A stretch of DNA of 14,816 nucleotides from Rhodobiaceae bacterium (GCA_002746275.1 NVWR01000006.1:38778-53593), one strand, 5' to 3'. Shown: positions 6,834 through 14,130, counted from the first letter of the stretch. Program-made: numbers and translations. The notes: a model not told the origin generated them from the sequence alone.

Positions 6834-7823
6834 ATGTCTGGTGGAACAATATTCGTCCTCGTCTTTCTAGCGCTCGTCCTGATTTTTTTGGTCAAAGCTG
6901 TGGTGATGGTGCCGCAAGGCCATGTCTATACAGTTGAGAGATTTGGCAAATACATAAAAAGCCTGCAGCCGGGCCTGTCGATTATCACGCCTTTTATCGA
7001 GGTGATTGGCGCGAAGATGAACAAGAAGGAACGGGTGCTGGATGTGCCAAGCCAGGAGGTCATTACCCGCGATAACGCGATGGTTACGGCCGATGGTGTT
7101 GTCTTCTATCAGGTGGTGGACGCTGCGAAAGCTGCTTATGAGGTCAATGATCTGGAATACGCCATTCTCAACCTCACCATGACCAATACACGCACCGTGA
7201 TGGGCAGCATGGATCTGGATGAACTCTTGAGCCAGCGCGATAAGATCAATGCGAGACTTCTTTCTGTGGTCGATGAAGCAACAGACCCGTGGGGCATCAA
7301 GGTGACCCGTATTGAGATCAAAGATATTGCGCCACCGCGCGACCTGGTGGATGCGATGGCCCGTCAGATGAAAGCAGAACGCGACAAGCGGGCGACTGTT
7401 CTGGAGGCCGAAGGTGACCGGCAAGCGTCAATTCTGAAGGCTGAGGGTCAAAAACAGTCAGCCATTTTGCAAGCGGAAGGACGCCGGGAAGCGGCGTTCC
7501 GTGACGCCGAAGCGCGCGAACGTGAAGCGCAGGCAGAAGCGCAGGCCACGCGCGATGTGAGCGTCGCGATTTCGGACGGTAATGTGCAAGCGATCAACTA
7601 TTTTGTCGCAACTAAATATATTGATGCTCTGAAAGATATCGCCTCTGCACCAAACCAGAAATTGGTCTTGATGCCCCTTGAAGCGGCCAGTGTTATCGGT
7701 GCCATCGGGGGCATTGGCGATATTGCCCGCGAGGCATTTGGCGGTGATGGGGATATTACCTCCCCGACCGGTCAGCCACGGCGCCCTTCCGGTGCTGTGC
7801 CTCGCGTCACACCGGAGGCGTGA
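6834..7823 (+). CDS. qmcA: SPFH/stomatin-like membrane protein, QmcA type
   Basis: A 329-residue inner-membrane scaffold of the SPFH (stomatin/prohibitin/flotillin) superfamily, thought to organise membrane microdomains and modulate membrane proteases. GGGAG at 6821-6825 supports the start. It opens with one transmembrane helix (about residues 5-25). An SPFH domain follows (about 25-180) with VPQGHVYTVERFGKY, QPGLSIITPFIE and the DPWGIKVTRIEIKDI signature. From about 185 to 240 it is an alanine/glutamate-rich coiled coil with an 11-residue repeat: A-E-G starts at 192, 203 and 214, and A-E-A at 225. A hydrophobic GAIGGIG patch near 289-295 precedes a short disordered tail. The next gene encodes NfeD four bases later, the standard partner. 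The gene symbol follows E. coli family naming (qmcA/ybbK). Confidence 0.93.
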   Translation: MSGGTIFVLVFLALVLIFLVKAVVMVPQGHVYTVERFGKYIKSLQPGLSIITPFIEVIGAKMNKKERVLDVPSQEVITRDNAMVTADGVVFYQVVDAAKAAYEVNDLEYAILNLTMTNTRTVMGSMDLDELLSQRDKINARLLSVVDEATDPWGIKVTRIEIKDIAPPRDLVDAMARQMKAERDKRATVLEAEGDRQASILKAEGQKQSAILQAEGRREAAFRDAEAREREAQAEAQATRDVSVAISDGNVQAINYFVATKYIDALKDIASAPNQKLVLMPLEAASVIGAIGGIGDIAREAFGGDGDITSPTGQPRRPSGAVPRVTPEA

Positions 7824-7827
7824 ACTG

Positions 7828-8271
7828 ATGGAAGAACTTCTCGCAACGTGGGGTGAATGGACCTGGTGGATCGTTGCCGTCGGGCTTGCCGCACTGGAAC
7901 TTGTGATCCCAGGTGTCTTTCTCATCTGGCTGGCAGGTGCGGCGGCGATTGTGGGGGCGTTGGGGCTTGTTGTGTCTCTCCCCTGGCAGGTGGAAGTTGG
8001 GCTCTTTGGTCTTCTCTCCGTCATCAGCGCCTATGCGGGGTATCGCCTATCCCATAGAGGAGACGATGAGACAGATAGTCCTCTCCTCAATCAACGGGCC
8101 GAGACCTATGTGGGGCGCACCTTTGTTGTGGCCGAGGCGATTGAGAACGGCCGGGGCAAAGTTCATGTGGGTGACACTCTGTGGCAGGCTGCCGGCGCCA
8201 ACTTTGCGGTTGGCACGTCTGTGAAAGTTGTCTCCGTGGCGGGGACGGTTCTGTCCGTTGAGGCGGCTTAA
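7828..8271 (+). CDS. NfeD-family membrane protein, partner of the SPFH protein
   Basis: A 147-residue protein starting at the ATG at 7828, supported by GGAGG at 7814-7818 inside the end of the upstream gene. A longer in-frame start at 7678 lies within the SPFH gene and has no typical NfeD sequence, so I reject it. Two to three hydrophobic segments (about residues 12-30, 31-50 and 54-73) include the conserved-looking ALELVIPGVFLIWLAGAAA stretch. A soluble C-terminal OB-like beta domain follows (about 88-147, containing LVGxx-type VGRTFVV and GDTLWQA). This is the short NfeD form (YbbJ-like) without a ClpP-class protease domain. NfeD OB domains are known to associate with SPFH proteins; the four-base gap suggests coupled translation. 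Confidence 0.92.
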   Translation: MEELLATWGEWTWWIVAVGLAALELVIPGVFLIWLAGAAAIVGALGLVVSLPWQVEVGLFGLLSVISAYAGYRLSHRGDDETDSPLLNQRAETYVGRTFVVAEAIENGRGKVHVGDTLWQAAGANFAVGTSVKVVSVAGTVLSVEAA

Positions 8272-8361
8272 ATGCTCTTCCTGCAACTCTCTCTGACCTC
8301 AATTGGACAGTGTCGTGGATCGCCCCTGAGGTGTGTCCTCGGCGTCAGATAAACAAGCATG

Positions 8362-8391
8362 TTGACATAGTACCTTTTGGTATCATATAAA
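8362..8391 (+). promoter_or_regulatory. Near-consensus sigma-70 promoter of the cupin-ArsR-SRPBCC operon
   Basis: The -35 TTGACA (8362-8367) matches consensus fully. The -10 TATAAA (8386-8391) matches five of six bases with an 18-base spacer. Transcription would begin near 8397-8399, giving a leader of about 25 bases before the ATG at 8424. Such a strong promoter covered by palindromes suggests a tightly repressed operon. Confidence 0.75.
8371..8382. promoter_or_regulatory. Operator palindrome 1, in the promoter spacer
   Basis: TACC-TTTT-GGTA lies entirely between the -35 and -10 boxes. It shares TACCTT-N-TGGTAT with the second palindrome 25 bases downstream. I infer it is a site for the ArsR-type regulator encoded by the second gene of the operon; a bound dimer here would exclude RNA polymerase. 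Confidence 0.65.
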
Positions 8392-8394
8392 GCG

Positions 8395-8408
8395 ATACCT
8401 TATGGTAT
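8395..8408. promoter_or_regulatory. Operator palindrome 2, at the transcription start
   Basis: ATACC-TTAT-GGTAT has 5-bp arms and lies just after the -10 box, over the predicted transcription start. It repeats the core of palindrome 1 with one central base changed. Two near-identical sites at -35/-10 and +1 support autoregulation by a dimeric winged-helix repressor. Confidence 0.65.
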
Positions 8409-8423
8409 TCTATTGGAGTCAAC

Positions 8424-8873
8424 ATGCTCAAAGTCCTCACTTTTTCAGCCGTTGCGGGTCTCGCTTTGCTGGGGGTTTCTGTGTCTTTCGCCTCTGCTTT
8501 GTCGGAGAAGGTGTCCATTACAAACCTGCCCCCCGGTCAATTTGACTGGGAGATAACCTCTGAGGGTGTTGGGTTTGCACCGTTGATCGGTGAGAGGTTC
8601 GAAGAACCCTATATGGCGATGGTGCACCTGCCAGCAGGGCTTGTAAGTCCCGCGCACAGCAAGACCGCGAATATGTTCGGTGTGGTGGTGTCTGGAACCT
8701 TGGTTCACGTCACGGTGGGCACAAGCACTGCTGAGGAGGTTCCTCTGCCTGCTGGTTCGTTCTACAAAATTCCGGCGAACCTCCCTCACATAAGCAAATG
8801 CGTGTCTCAAACGGATTGCGTGACCTTCTTGTATCAGGACGGCAAGTTCGATTTCTTGCCTACGGGCTCGTGA
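8424..8873 (+). CDS. Exported cupin-like protein
   Basis: A 149-residue small protein with a signal peptide (hydrophobic core about residues 3-20; likely cleavage after SFASA at 25) and a single cupin-like beta domain. GGAG at 8415-8418 serves the start. The first cupin motif is degenerate: only H78 (in PAHSK) recalls the usual HxH, and the expected glutamate is missing. The second motif keeps the shape G-x5-P-x3-PH (about 111-122) with H122. Two cysteines, C126 and C132, could form a disulphide in the periplasm. With few metal ligands it may bind a small molecule rather than catalyse an oxygenase reaction. It leads an operon with an ArsR regulator (overlap GTGA) and an SRPBCC protein, so it is probably induced by the signal that regulator senses. 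The substrate is unknown; DUF4437-type cupins are the closest class I can suggest. Confidence 0.8.
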   Translation: MLKVLTFSAVAGLALLGVSVSFASALSEKVSITNLPPGQFDWEITSEGVGFAPLIGERFEEPYMAMVHLPAGLVSPAHSKTANMFGVVVSGTLVHVTVGTSTAEEVPLPAGSFYKIPANLPHISKCVSQTDCVTFLYQDGKFDFLPTGS

Positions 8874-9196
8874 GTAGCGACCCCCAAGAGGGGTTTCGGG
8901 CTTTATCGGACCCAACACGGCGCGCCATTCTGATCCATCTCAGTCGGCACGATATGAGCATTGGCGATGTTGTTGCCGAGTTCGATGTGACGCGCGGTGC
9001 GATCAAGAAACATCTTCTCATTCTTGAGCAGGGCGACATGATTTCCGTGCGCACCCAGGGGCGCGAGCGGATCAATCATCTGGAGCTTCACGGAATGAAA
9101 GCCGTGAGGGACTGGTTCGCCTATTTCGATCAGTTCTGGGACGAACGCCTTGGCGCTTTGAAGCAAGCCATTGAGAATAAAAAGGATAACCACTGA
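8870..9196 (+). CDS. ArsR-family winged-helix transcriptional repressor
   Basis: I place the start at GTG 8870 (108 aa), overlapping the cupin stop by four bases (GTGA). The in-frame ATG at 8798 would add 24 residues of cupin-overlapping sequence with no family resemblance. The protein opens with FRALSDPTRRAILIHL, the classic ArsR N-terminal signature. The winged helix-turn-helix follows (about residues 28-75: MSIGDVVAEFDVTRGAIKKH as the helix-turn-helix, then wing GDMISVRTQGRERI). The C-terminal helix ends with an aromatic-rich AVRDWFAYFDQFWDERLG dimer segment, typical of ArsR proteins paired with SRPBCC genes. There is no cysteine, so it is not a thiol-based metal sensor like ArsR or CadC. 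The paired palindromes in the operon promoter are its likely sites. Confidence 0.9.
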   Translation: MSSDPQEGFRALSDPTRRAILIHLSRHDMSIGDVVAEFDVTRGAIKKHLLILEQGDMISVRTQGRERINHLELHGMKAVRDWFAYFDQFWDERLGALKQAIENKKDNH

Positions 9197-9621
9197 TGCC
9201 AGATACGACGATCACAAAAACGATTTTCATCAATGCGGATGTTGAGGCTGTCTGGGTGTTCCTGACGGATAGGGATAGGCTTGCGGAGTGGTTCCACCGG
9301 GCTGATGCCGACCTAAGCGAAGGCAATGATTACGCGTTGTTTGATGTCGCAGATGATGGGTCTGAAGTTCGGCGATGCTGGGGGTCCGTGCTGGAATGCA
9401 AACCGCCGGAGAAACTCGTGTACACGTTTACCATCGAGCCCCTTAAGGGCGCGATGACAACGGTGACGTGGCTCTTGCAGGCAGTGAAGGGTGGGACCCG
9501 CCTCACGCTCCAACATGAGGGGATTGGTGCCGCCGCCGGGGAAGGTGCCCTTCCACTCTTGCTGGCTCTGGATTCTGGATGGGACGCCCATCTTGGTCGG
9601 CTTCGAGCAGCGGCGGCATGA
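9196..9621 (+). CDS. AHSA1/SRPBCC-domain protein
   Basis: A 141-residue START/Bet v1-like (SRPBCC) protein of the AHSA1 subfamily, which has a deep hydrophobic cavity for small-molecule or lipid-like ligands. Its ATG overlaps the regulator's TGA by one base (TGATG), and AAGGA at 9182-9186 serves as ribosome site. Family features are the opening ITKTIFINADVEAVWVFLTD with REVRIxA-like logic, the LAEWF segment (about 31-35), the central GSVLECKPPEKLVYTFTIEP strands and the C-terminal helix DSGWDAHLGRLRAAAA. ArsR-SRPBCC pairs are common in proteobacteria and actinobacteria and usually co-regulated. The function is not established; ligand binding linked to the signal sensed by the regulator is an inference. 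Confidence 0.9.
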   Translation: MPDTTITKTIFINADVEAVWVFLTDRDRLAEWFHRADADLSEGNDYALFDVADDGSEVRRCWGSVLECKPPEKLVYTFTIEPLKGAMTTVTWLLQAVKGGTRLTLQHEGIGAAAGEGALPLLLALDSGWDAHLGRLRAAAA

Positions 9622-9646
9622 CCTGCACAGGTTTTTCGGTGGTGCG

Positions 9647-10414
9647 TTAGGAATTGAAATCCTTGGATGCAGATTGCGCGGTGCTGAAATTGCTGGACAG
9701 TTGGCTTAAGTCCGCATCGGCGTAGCTGACGGCGTGGTGGAGAGCATTGGCAGTGGCGTTCACTGCCTGCTTGACCATCTGGACAGCAGGTGCCGGCATG
9801 CTGGCGGCGGTCGCTGCCATTTCCAAAGCCTTCTCGACGACCTTCCCGTCGTCGGCGATTTCATCAATCAGTCCCCAGTCCAGCGCATGCTCGGCACCCA
9901 TGCGCTCGCACAGAATACAAATCCGTTTGGCGCGGGCGGGGCCCACAAGCGTGACGAGACGGGGAAGGGCTCCCCATTGCAGGTTGATGCCGATTTTTAC
10001 TTCCGGCACATAGAGAAAAGCATCGCGACCCATGACCCGCCAGTCGAGAGCCAGAGGGAGTGCAACGCCTGCACCAACCGCCATGGTTTCGATGGCGGCG
10101 ATGGTGATCTGTGGGATGTCCTCCCAGGCGCGGCAAAGATTGACGCCTGCATAATAGGTGCGGCGCAACTCCAGATCGCTTTGTCCTCCGGAGAAACGTT
10201 GTTGGCGTTCTTTCAGGTCGATGCCAGCGGAGAAGGACGCCTCTGTTCCTGTCAACACCACGGCGTGTGTCTCCAGATCGTTCTGGAAAGTCTGTGCCAC
10301 TTCGGTCAGCTCGGCAATGACTTCCTGATTGAAGGCGTTGCGATTGCCTTCGCGGTCAAAGCGTACAAGTGCGACGGCACCTCTTTTTTCAATCGTTACA
10401 GTGTTCCAGGTCAT
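9647..10414 (-). CDS. Enoyl-CoA hydratase/isomerase (crotonase) family protein with altered active site
   Basis: A 255-residue crotonase-fold protein. I chose the ATG at 10414 because GGGAG lies just upstream and the family similarity starts at MTWNTVTIEKRGAVALVRFD; a longer frame to 10690 enters the cardiolipin synthase gene. The oxyanion-hole segments are present: ASFSAGIDLKE (59-69) and AVGAGVALP (112-120). Of the two hydratase glutamates, the second is kept (E138 in VPEVKIG), but the first (rat mitochondrial E144) is replaced by A118. Ordinary syn-hydration needs both, so this is probably an isomerase, hydrolase, C-C lyase or other crotonase reaction, or a weak hydratase. It is the last gene of the leftward cluster, 53 bases after cardiolipin synthase, and converges with the SRPBCC gene (25-base gap). 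Confidence 0.87.
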   Translation of the reverse strand: MTWNTVTIEKRGAVALVRFDREGNRNAFNQEVIAELTEVAQTFQNDLETHAVVLTGTEASFSAGIDLKERQQRFSGGQSDLELRRTYYAGVNLCRAWEDIPQITIAAIETMAVGAGVALPLALDWRVMGRDAFLYVPEVKIGINLQWGALPRLVTLVGPARAKRICILCERMGAEHALDWGLIDEIADDGKVVEKALEMAATAASMPAPAVQMVKQAVNATANALHHAVSYADADLSQLSSNFSTAQSASKDFNS

Positions 10415-10467
10415 GATGTTCTCCCTTTCCATTTTCTTTTTGTTGTCGCGTTGTTCGCCAAATGTTT

Positions 10468-11928
10468 CTAGAGATAGGGGGACATGAGACGCGCCAAATT
10501 GTCTCGCAGTCTGACGGCGAGGGGGCGTGCACGCAGCAGCTCGGCGGTTTCGCGCGTTGCATTGGCGATTTTGTCGTCGATAAAGGCGTTCAATTCCTGG
10601 GCAAGGCTGGGATCGTAGCATTCCAGATTGAATTCGAAATTGAGGCGCAGGCTGCGTGGGTCCCAATTGGCGGATCCTACAAGGCTCCACAGTCCGTCAA
10701 CGGTCATGATTTTTGCATGGTCGAACGGGCCGTCGCTCATCCATATGCGGCACCCGCTTGCGGCAAGGTCGTCCAATTGGGCACGACCGGCCCAGGCCAT
10801 ATAGAAGAGGTTGTTCTTCTGCGGCATGACAATGTCGACGACAACGCCCCGCATGGCGGCGAGGGACAGTGCTGTCATCAGATCCGTGTCGGGCAGGAAG
10901 TAGGGGGTCACGATCCGAATTTGGTGACGGGCCTGAGACAGGGCCGCCAACAGGGTCCAGCGGATTGTGTTGCGATGCATGTCGGGGCCTGCGGGCAGGC
11001 CTCTGGCGATGACGGGCCCGGCCTCCTCTAGATGAGGTCTCCAATGGTCGCCGACAAGAATTTCCCCGGTGCTGAAGCGCCATTCATGGGCGAATGCCGC
11101 CATCAGGTGGGCGACAAGCGGGCCCTGCACGGCGTAATGGAAATCTCGAACCGCATGTTTGGGAGCGTTGGCGAGTAAATTCCCAGCGGCGATATTCATC
11201 GATCCTGTGAACCCCTTCTTGCCATCAACGACCAGAATTTTTTGGTGATTGCGGAGGTTGAGGTAGGGCATTTGCCAGGGCAGGAAGGAGTGCAGGAACC
11301 GGGCGTGGGGAATATCGGTTTTCGCCAGACGCTTGACCATGGAGGGAAACGAATACCAGGCGCCGACGCCGTCGATGAGAACACGGACTTTGATGCCGCG
11401 TGCATGGGCTTTCTTCAATGCCTCCAGGAAGAGCTGCCCTGCCGCATCATTGTTGAAAATGTAGGTGGAGAGGACAACGCTTTTTTGTGCCCCCTCAATG
11501 GCGGCGATCATGGCCGGATAGGCTTCGTCGCCGTTACGCAACACGGTGATGCGGTTTCCCAATGTGTAGGGGATGGTCGCGATCTGTCTGCCGATCTTTG
11601 CCATCTGCGCCAGATGCGTTTCGCCGGTCAGGGTGGCGATAGCGCTGGTTGTGCGGTTTTCGTCCGGGAGCTCCAGATACCCCGTTGCGTGATCCCCAGC
11701 GCGCAATTCTTCGGCGCGGCGGGCGATGCGGTTAATGCCAAAAATCAGGTAGACCGCCCAACCAAAGACCGGCAGCAATATGATGACGCCCAGCCAGGCG
11801 ACAGCCGCGCGGACATCGCGCTTGGTCATAAGGGCGTGGCCTGCCGCGCCGCCAGCGGCGAGCAGGTTGATGATGCCCAACAGGACAGGCCAGAGCTCAA
11901 AGGCACTTTGAGTAACTTGGGTCTCCAT
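10468..11928 (-). CDS. cls: Cardiolipin synthase, ClsA-type phospholipase D family
   Basis: A 486-residue inner-membrane enzyme that joins two phosphatidylglycerol molecules (ClsA reaction) to form cardiolipin. Two N-terminal hydrophobic segments (about residues 11-32 and 41-64) form the membrane anchor. Two complete HKD motifs follow. The first has H228, K230 and D235 with GSMN at 242-245; the second has H404, K406 and D411 with GSAN at 418-421. The length matches bacterial ClsA. The ribosome site is poor (AGGGAC next to the ATG). The gene starts 43 bases after the TonB receptor stop on the same strand and may be read through from it. A related family member such as ClsB is less likely because of the two N-terminal membrane segments. 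Confidence 0.93.
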   Translation of the reverse strand: METQVTQSAFELWPVLLGIINLLAAGGAAGHALMTKRDVRAAVAWLGVIILLPVFGWAVYLIFGINRIARRAEELRAGDHATGYLELPDENRTTSAIATLTGETHLAQMAKIGRQIATIPYTLGNRITVLRNGDEAYPAMIAAIEGAQKSVVLSTYIFNNDAAGQLFLEALKKAHARGIKVRVLIDGVGAWYSFPSMVKRLAKTDIPHARFLHSFLPWQMPYLNLRNHQKILVVDGKKGFTGSMNIAAGNLLANAPKHAVRDFHYAVQGPLVAHLMAAFAHEWRFSTGEILVGDHWRPHLEEAGPVIARGLPAGPDMHRNTIRWTLLAALSQARHQIRIVTPYFLPDTDLMTALSLAAMRGVVVDIVMPQKNNLFYMAWAGRAQLDDLAASGCRIWMSDGPFDHAKIMTVDGLWSLVGSANWDPRSLRLNFEFNLECYDPSLAQELNAFIDDKIANATRETAELLRARPLAVRLRDNLARLMSPYL

Positions 11929-11971
11929 GTCCCTAGACTAAGCGGGGCGGGTCGGGCCTGTCATGTGTTGT

Positions 11972-14035
11972 TTAAAACCGCAATGACGCACCAACGTGCA
12001 AAGCCCGGTCTTCACCCGGAAAGAACCGCTCAACGGCGTTTCCGCCGAGCACGAGAATATCGGCGCGGTCCGCATAGCGCTCGTCGGTGAGGTTTGTGAC
12101 CCGGCCAAATATTCCGACCGTTTCCGTTAGGGCATATTGTGCTCTCAGGTTGAAGAGGTCGTGCCCCTCATAGGTCGACGTGTGACCGGCGTCCATGGCG
12201 TAGTCCCCGACGTGAACCCATTCAAGCTCAACGCGCGCCCTATCCTCGTGAAAAGTGTATCCAAGGCGGATATTGGCCAATGTCCGTGGCGCTGTATCAA
12301 TGTCATCGCCGGAGGTGATGGTGCTTGAGGCTGTTGCCGCAGCGCGGTTGAAATCATACTGGTGCACGGCATATGTCGCCGACCCTGACAGGTCAAAGCC
12401 CGCGCCCAGTGGGGCATAAGCTTCGATCTCAACGCCGTAATGTGTGGTCTCGCCGTCGGGGACATTCAGCCCCGCTGAGTCCCGGAAGAAGAAATTGCTC
12501 TTCTCCATGTAGTAGGTGGCAAGTTCAAAATCGATGCCGTGCAGATTGCCGCGTGTTCCGATTTCGAGACTGTCCGTGCGTTCACTTTCCACCTGGCCTG
12601 GTATCTGTGCGCTTTGCAAACGGTACAGGTCTGTGGTCTGGGGTGCGCGCGCGCCGCGGGCCAGGTTTGCAAACCCGGTCAGGTTTTCGCTAAACGCATG
12701 GGTGATCCCCAATTTAGGGGTCACGTTGAAAAACTCATCTACCCGATCCGGCGTGCGTTGAAAGCGACCCACCGTGTTATCGCTCGTGTTGTTGGTGTAA
12801 TCGTAGCGCGTGTACTCGAAGCGTGCGCCTGCGGTGAGTTTGGTGACATCAGAGAGTGACCAAACCGAGTGCACATAAGGGGCTGTCACGACGGCTTCCA
12901 CATCATAATCATAGTGCTGACCCTGAACGAAGACGCCAAAAATGGTAGGCCCGGACTGGAATTCGCGTAGATACCCGCTTGTGTATTCAACATCGATACC
13001 TGCAATGACCTGGTGGTCGCCAGCCAGGTTCATGATGTAGGCGGTTTGAAGACCCGTGCTCCAGTGGCCGTTTTCTTCCAGTGGGTCACCCGGCAGGAAA
13101 TGTTGCAGGAAGTCCATCTCATTCACTCTCGCATACGGCGTGAGCGCGAGCGTGTTGCCATTGTCGAAGTCATGTTCCCACCGCACAGCGATGCGGCTTG
13201 ACCAGGTGTCGCGAAAAGCTTCCGGGTTGGGATTGGTCTTGCGCAAGGCGTCGTCGCGGTAGGCGTCATTGCCGACAACAAAGCCTGCTGTTTCCTGATT
13301 GAGATTTTGTCCGGCGAAGGTTGCACGGACATAGTCGCGGGCTCCGCGATAATCGTACCGCAGCTGTAATTTCTGTTGATCGAACCCAGAATCTTCTCTG
13401 AACCCACCATCTTCTGCCAAGACGAGATTGGCGCGGGCTGCGTGATTGCCGGTGCCGGCACTTGTGGAACCAACGAAGCGTCGCAGGCCGTGGGGACCAG
13501 CAGAGACCCGTACATCTGTTTCAGGTGTAACCGTTGGTGCGGCAGACAGAACATTGATGAGGCCATGAACAGCATTGGAACCAAACCGTGCGCTTGCCGG
13601 GCCGCGGACGATCTCAATGCCGTCGGCGGTTTCTGTGATGGCGTCAAACAAGCCATTCACATTTGCAAAACCCGCGGCGCGAAATGGCACGCCATCTTCC
13701 AGGTAGAGAAAGGAGCCAGCTCCCGCACCCCCCGTCAGAACCGGCGACCTGATAGCCGTCAAATGTTCCTGGCCCGAGCCGTGCTGAACAAAGACACCTG
13801 GTGCCCGGTTCACCAACTCACTTGGATGGTCGGGCGCGACCAGTCTGATGTCTGCTTTGTCGATGCGGGTGATGTTTCCCGGATGGGTGGATTTCGGCGT
13901 GCCCTGTCCGGTGGCTGTGATGACCAGTTCGTCCAATCGGATGGAGCCCTCAGCCTGGACGTTGTTGGGGACACTTACGAGTGCCAGGCTCACGCAAATG
14001 GCACCGGTCGACAAATCAAAACGCAACGCTGACAT
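11972..14035 (-). CDS. TonB-dependent outer-membrane receptor
   Basis: A 687-residue outer-membrane transporter energised by TonB-ExbBD. GGGGGA in the leader serves the ATG at 14035. The signal peptide ends at VQA (residue 28). A TonB box (DELVITATG, about 35-43) is followed by a plug domain (about 50-165) with PSELVNRAPGVFV, a YLEDGVPFR segment and GIEIVRGPASARFGSNAVHG. The barrel begins near residue 170 and ends with the typical terminal aromatic (HVGASLRF). NLTDERYADR near the C-terminus is the usual last-strand signature. The plug lacks the extra N-terminal signalling domain of FecA-type transducers. The cargo (siderophore, haem, cobalamin, sugar or other) cannot be told from sequence alone, and no ABC or regulator genes lie next to it. 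It is first in a leftward cluster with cardiolipin synthase and the crotonase. Confidence 0.93.
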   Translation of the reverse strand: MSALRFDLSTGAICVSLALVSVPNNVQAEGSIRLDELVITATGQGTPKSTHPGNITRIDKADIRLVAPDHPSELVNRAPGVFVQHGSGQEHLTAIRSPVLTGGAGAGSFLYLEDGVPFRAAGFANVNGLFDAITETADGIEIVRGPASARFGSNAVHGLINVLSAAPTVTPETDVRVSAGPHGLRRFVGSTSAGTGNHAARANLVLAEDGGFREDSGFDQQKLQLRYDYRGARDYVRATFAGQNLNQETAGFVVGNDAYRDDALRKTNPNPEAFRDTWSSRIAVRWEHDFDNGNTLALTPYARVNEMDFLQHFLPGDPLEENGHWSTGLQTAYIMNLAGDHQVIAGIDVEYTSGYLREFQSGPTIFGVFVQGQHYDYDVEAVVTAPYVHSVWSLSDVTKLTAGARFEYTRYDYTNNTSDNTVGRFQRTPDRVDEFFNVTPKLGITHAFSENLTGFANLARGARAPQTTDLYRLQSAQIPGQVESERTDSLEIGTRGNLHGIDFELATYYMEKSNFFFRDSAGLNVPDGETTHYGVEIEAYAPLGAGFDLSGSATYAVHQYDFNRAAATASSTITSGDDIDTAPRTLANIRLGYTFHEDRARVELEWVHVGDYAMDAGHTSTYEGHDLFNLRAQYALTETVGIFGRVTNLTDERYADRADILVLGGNAVERFFPGEDRALHVGASLRF

Positions 14036-14050
14036 ACTCTTTCCCCCTTT

Positions 14051-14086
14051 AGCTGCGATGATCTGATCGTGATAGGCTTCGCAGCT
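14051..14086 (-). promoter_or_regulatory. Inverted repeat in the leader of the TonB receptor gene
   Basis: AGCTGCGA (14051-14058) and TCGCAGCT (14079-14086) are perfect 8-bp inverted arms around a 20-base centre, between the predicted receptor promoter and its ribosome site. In the receptor mRNA this would form a stem-loop starting 15 bases before the start codon. It could control translation access or be a regulator site. It does not match a cobalamin riboswitch that I can recognise, and the leader is too short for one. Confidence 0.45.
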
Positions 14087-14101
14087 TAAATCCTCTGGTT
14101 C

Positions 14102-14130
14102 TATTTAGAGGGTCGAGGCGGGTTTTTCAA
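14102..14130 (-). promoter_or_regulatory. Candidate promoter of the TonB receptor gene
   Basis: On the minus strand, TTGAAA (plus 14125-14130; five of six to -35 consensus) is separated by 17 bases from TAAATA (plus 14102-14107; a weak -10). The -35 lies within a small inverted repeat, GGTTT-TTC-AAACC (14121-14133), which could be a repressor site. I see no clear Fur box in the 142-base divergent spacer. A separate promoter for the rhomboid gene is not evident. Confidence 0.35.

Larger units (their letters stand above)
8356..8428. repeat. 11-bp perfect inverted repeat framing the cupin operon promoter
   Basis: AGCATGTTGAC (8356-8366) is repeated in inverted form as GTCAACATGCT (8418-8428). 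The left copy contains most of the -35 box; the right copy begins within the ribosome-binding region and contains the ATG start at 8424. Both promoter palindromes lie between the arms. The left arm is upstream of the expected transcription start, so this is more likely a DNA-level structure than an mRNA hairpin. Confidence 0.75.

Noticed and set aside
8326..8342. Hairpin CTGAGG-TGTGT-CCTCGG after the NfeD gene as a terminator
   Set aside because: The stem is only 6 bp with a wobble and has no T-tract, so it is not convincing.
9621..9636. ACCT-GCAC-AGGT followed by TTTT as a terminator between the SRPBCC and crotonase genes
   Set aside because: The stem is only 4 bp and too weak to call, although its place between convergent genes is suitable.
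9734..10471. Plus-strand open frame of 245 codons opposite the crotonase
   Set aside because: The minus strand encodes a clear crotonase; the plus frame has no coherent hydrophobic or domain pattern.
11242..12090. Plus-strand open frame of 282 codons opposite cardiolipin synthase and the TonB receptor end
   Set aside because: It spans two real minus-strand genes and their spacer and has no recognisable protein features.
13376..14032. Plus-strand open frame of 218 codons opposite the TonB receptor N-terminus
   Set aside because: Cysteine- and arginine-rich shadow of the signal peptide and plug domain coding region.
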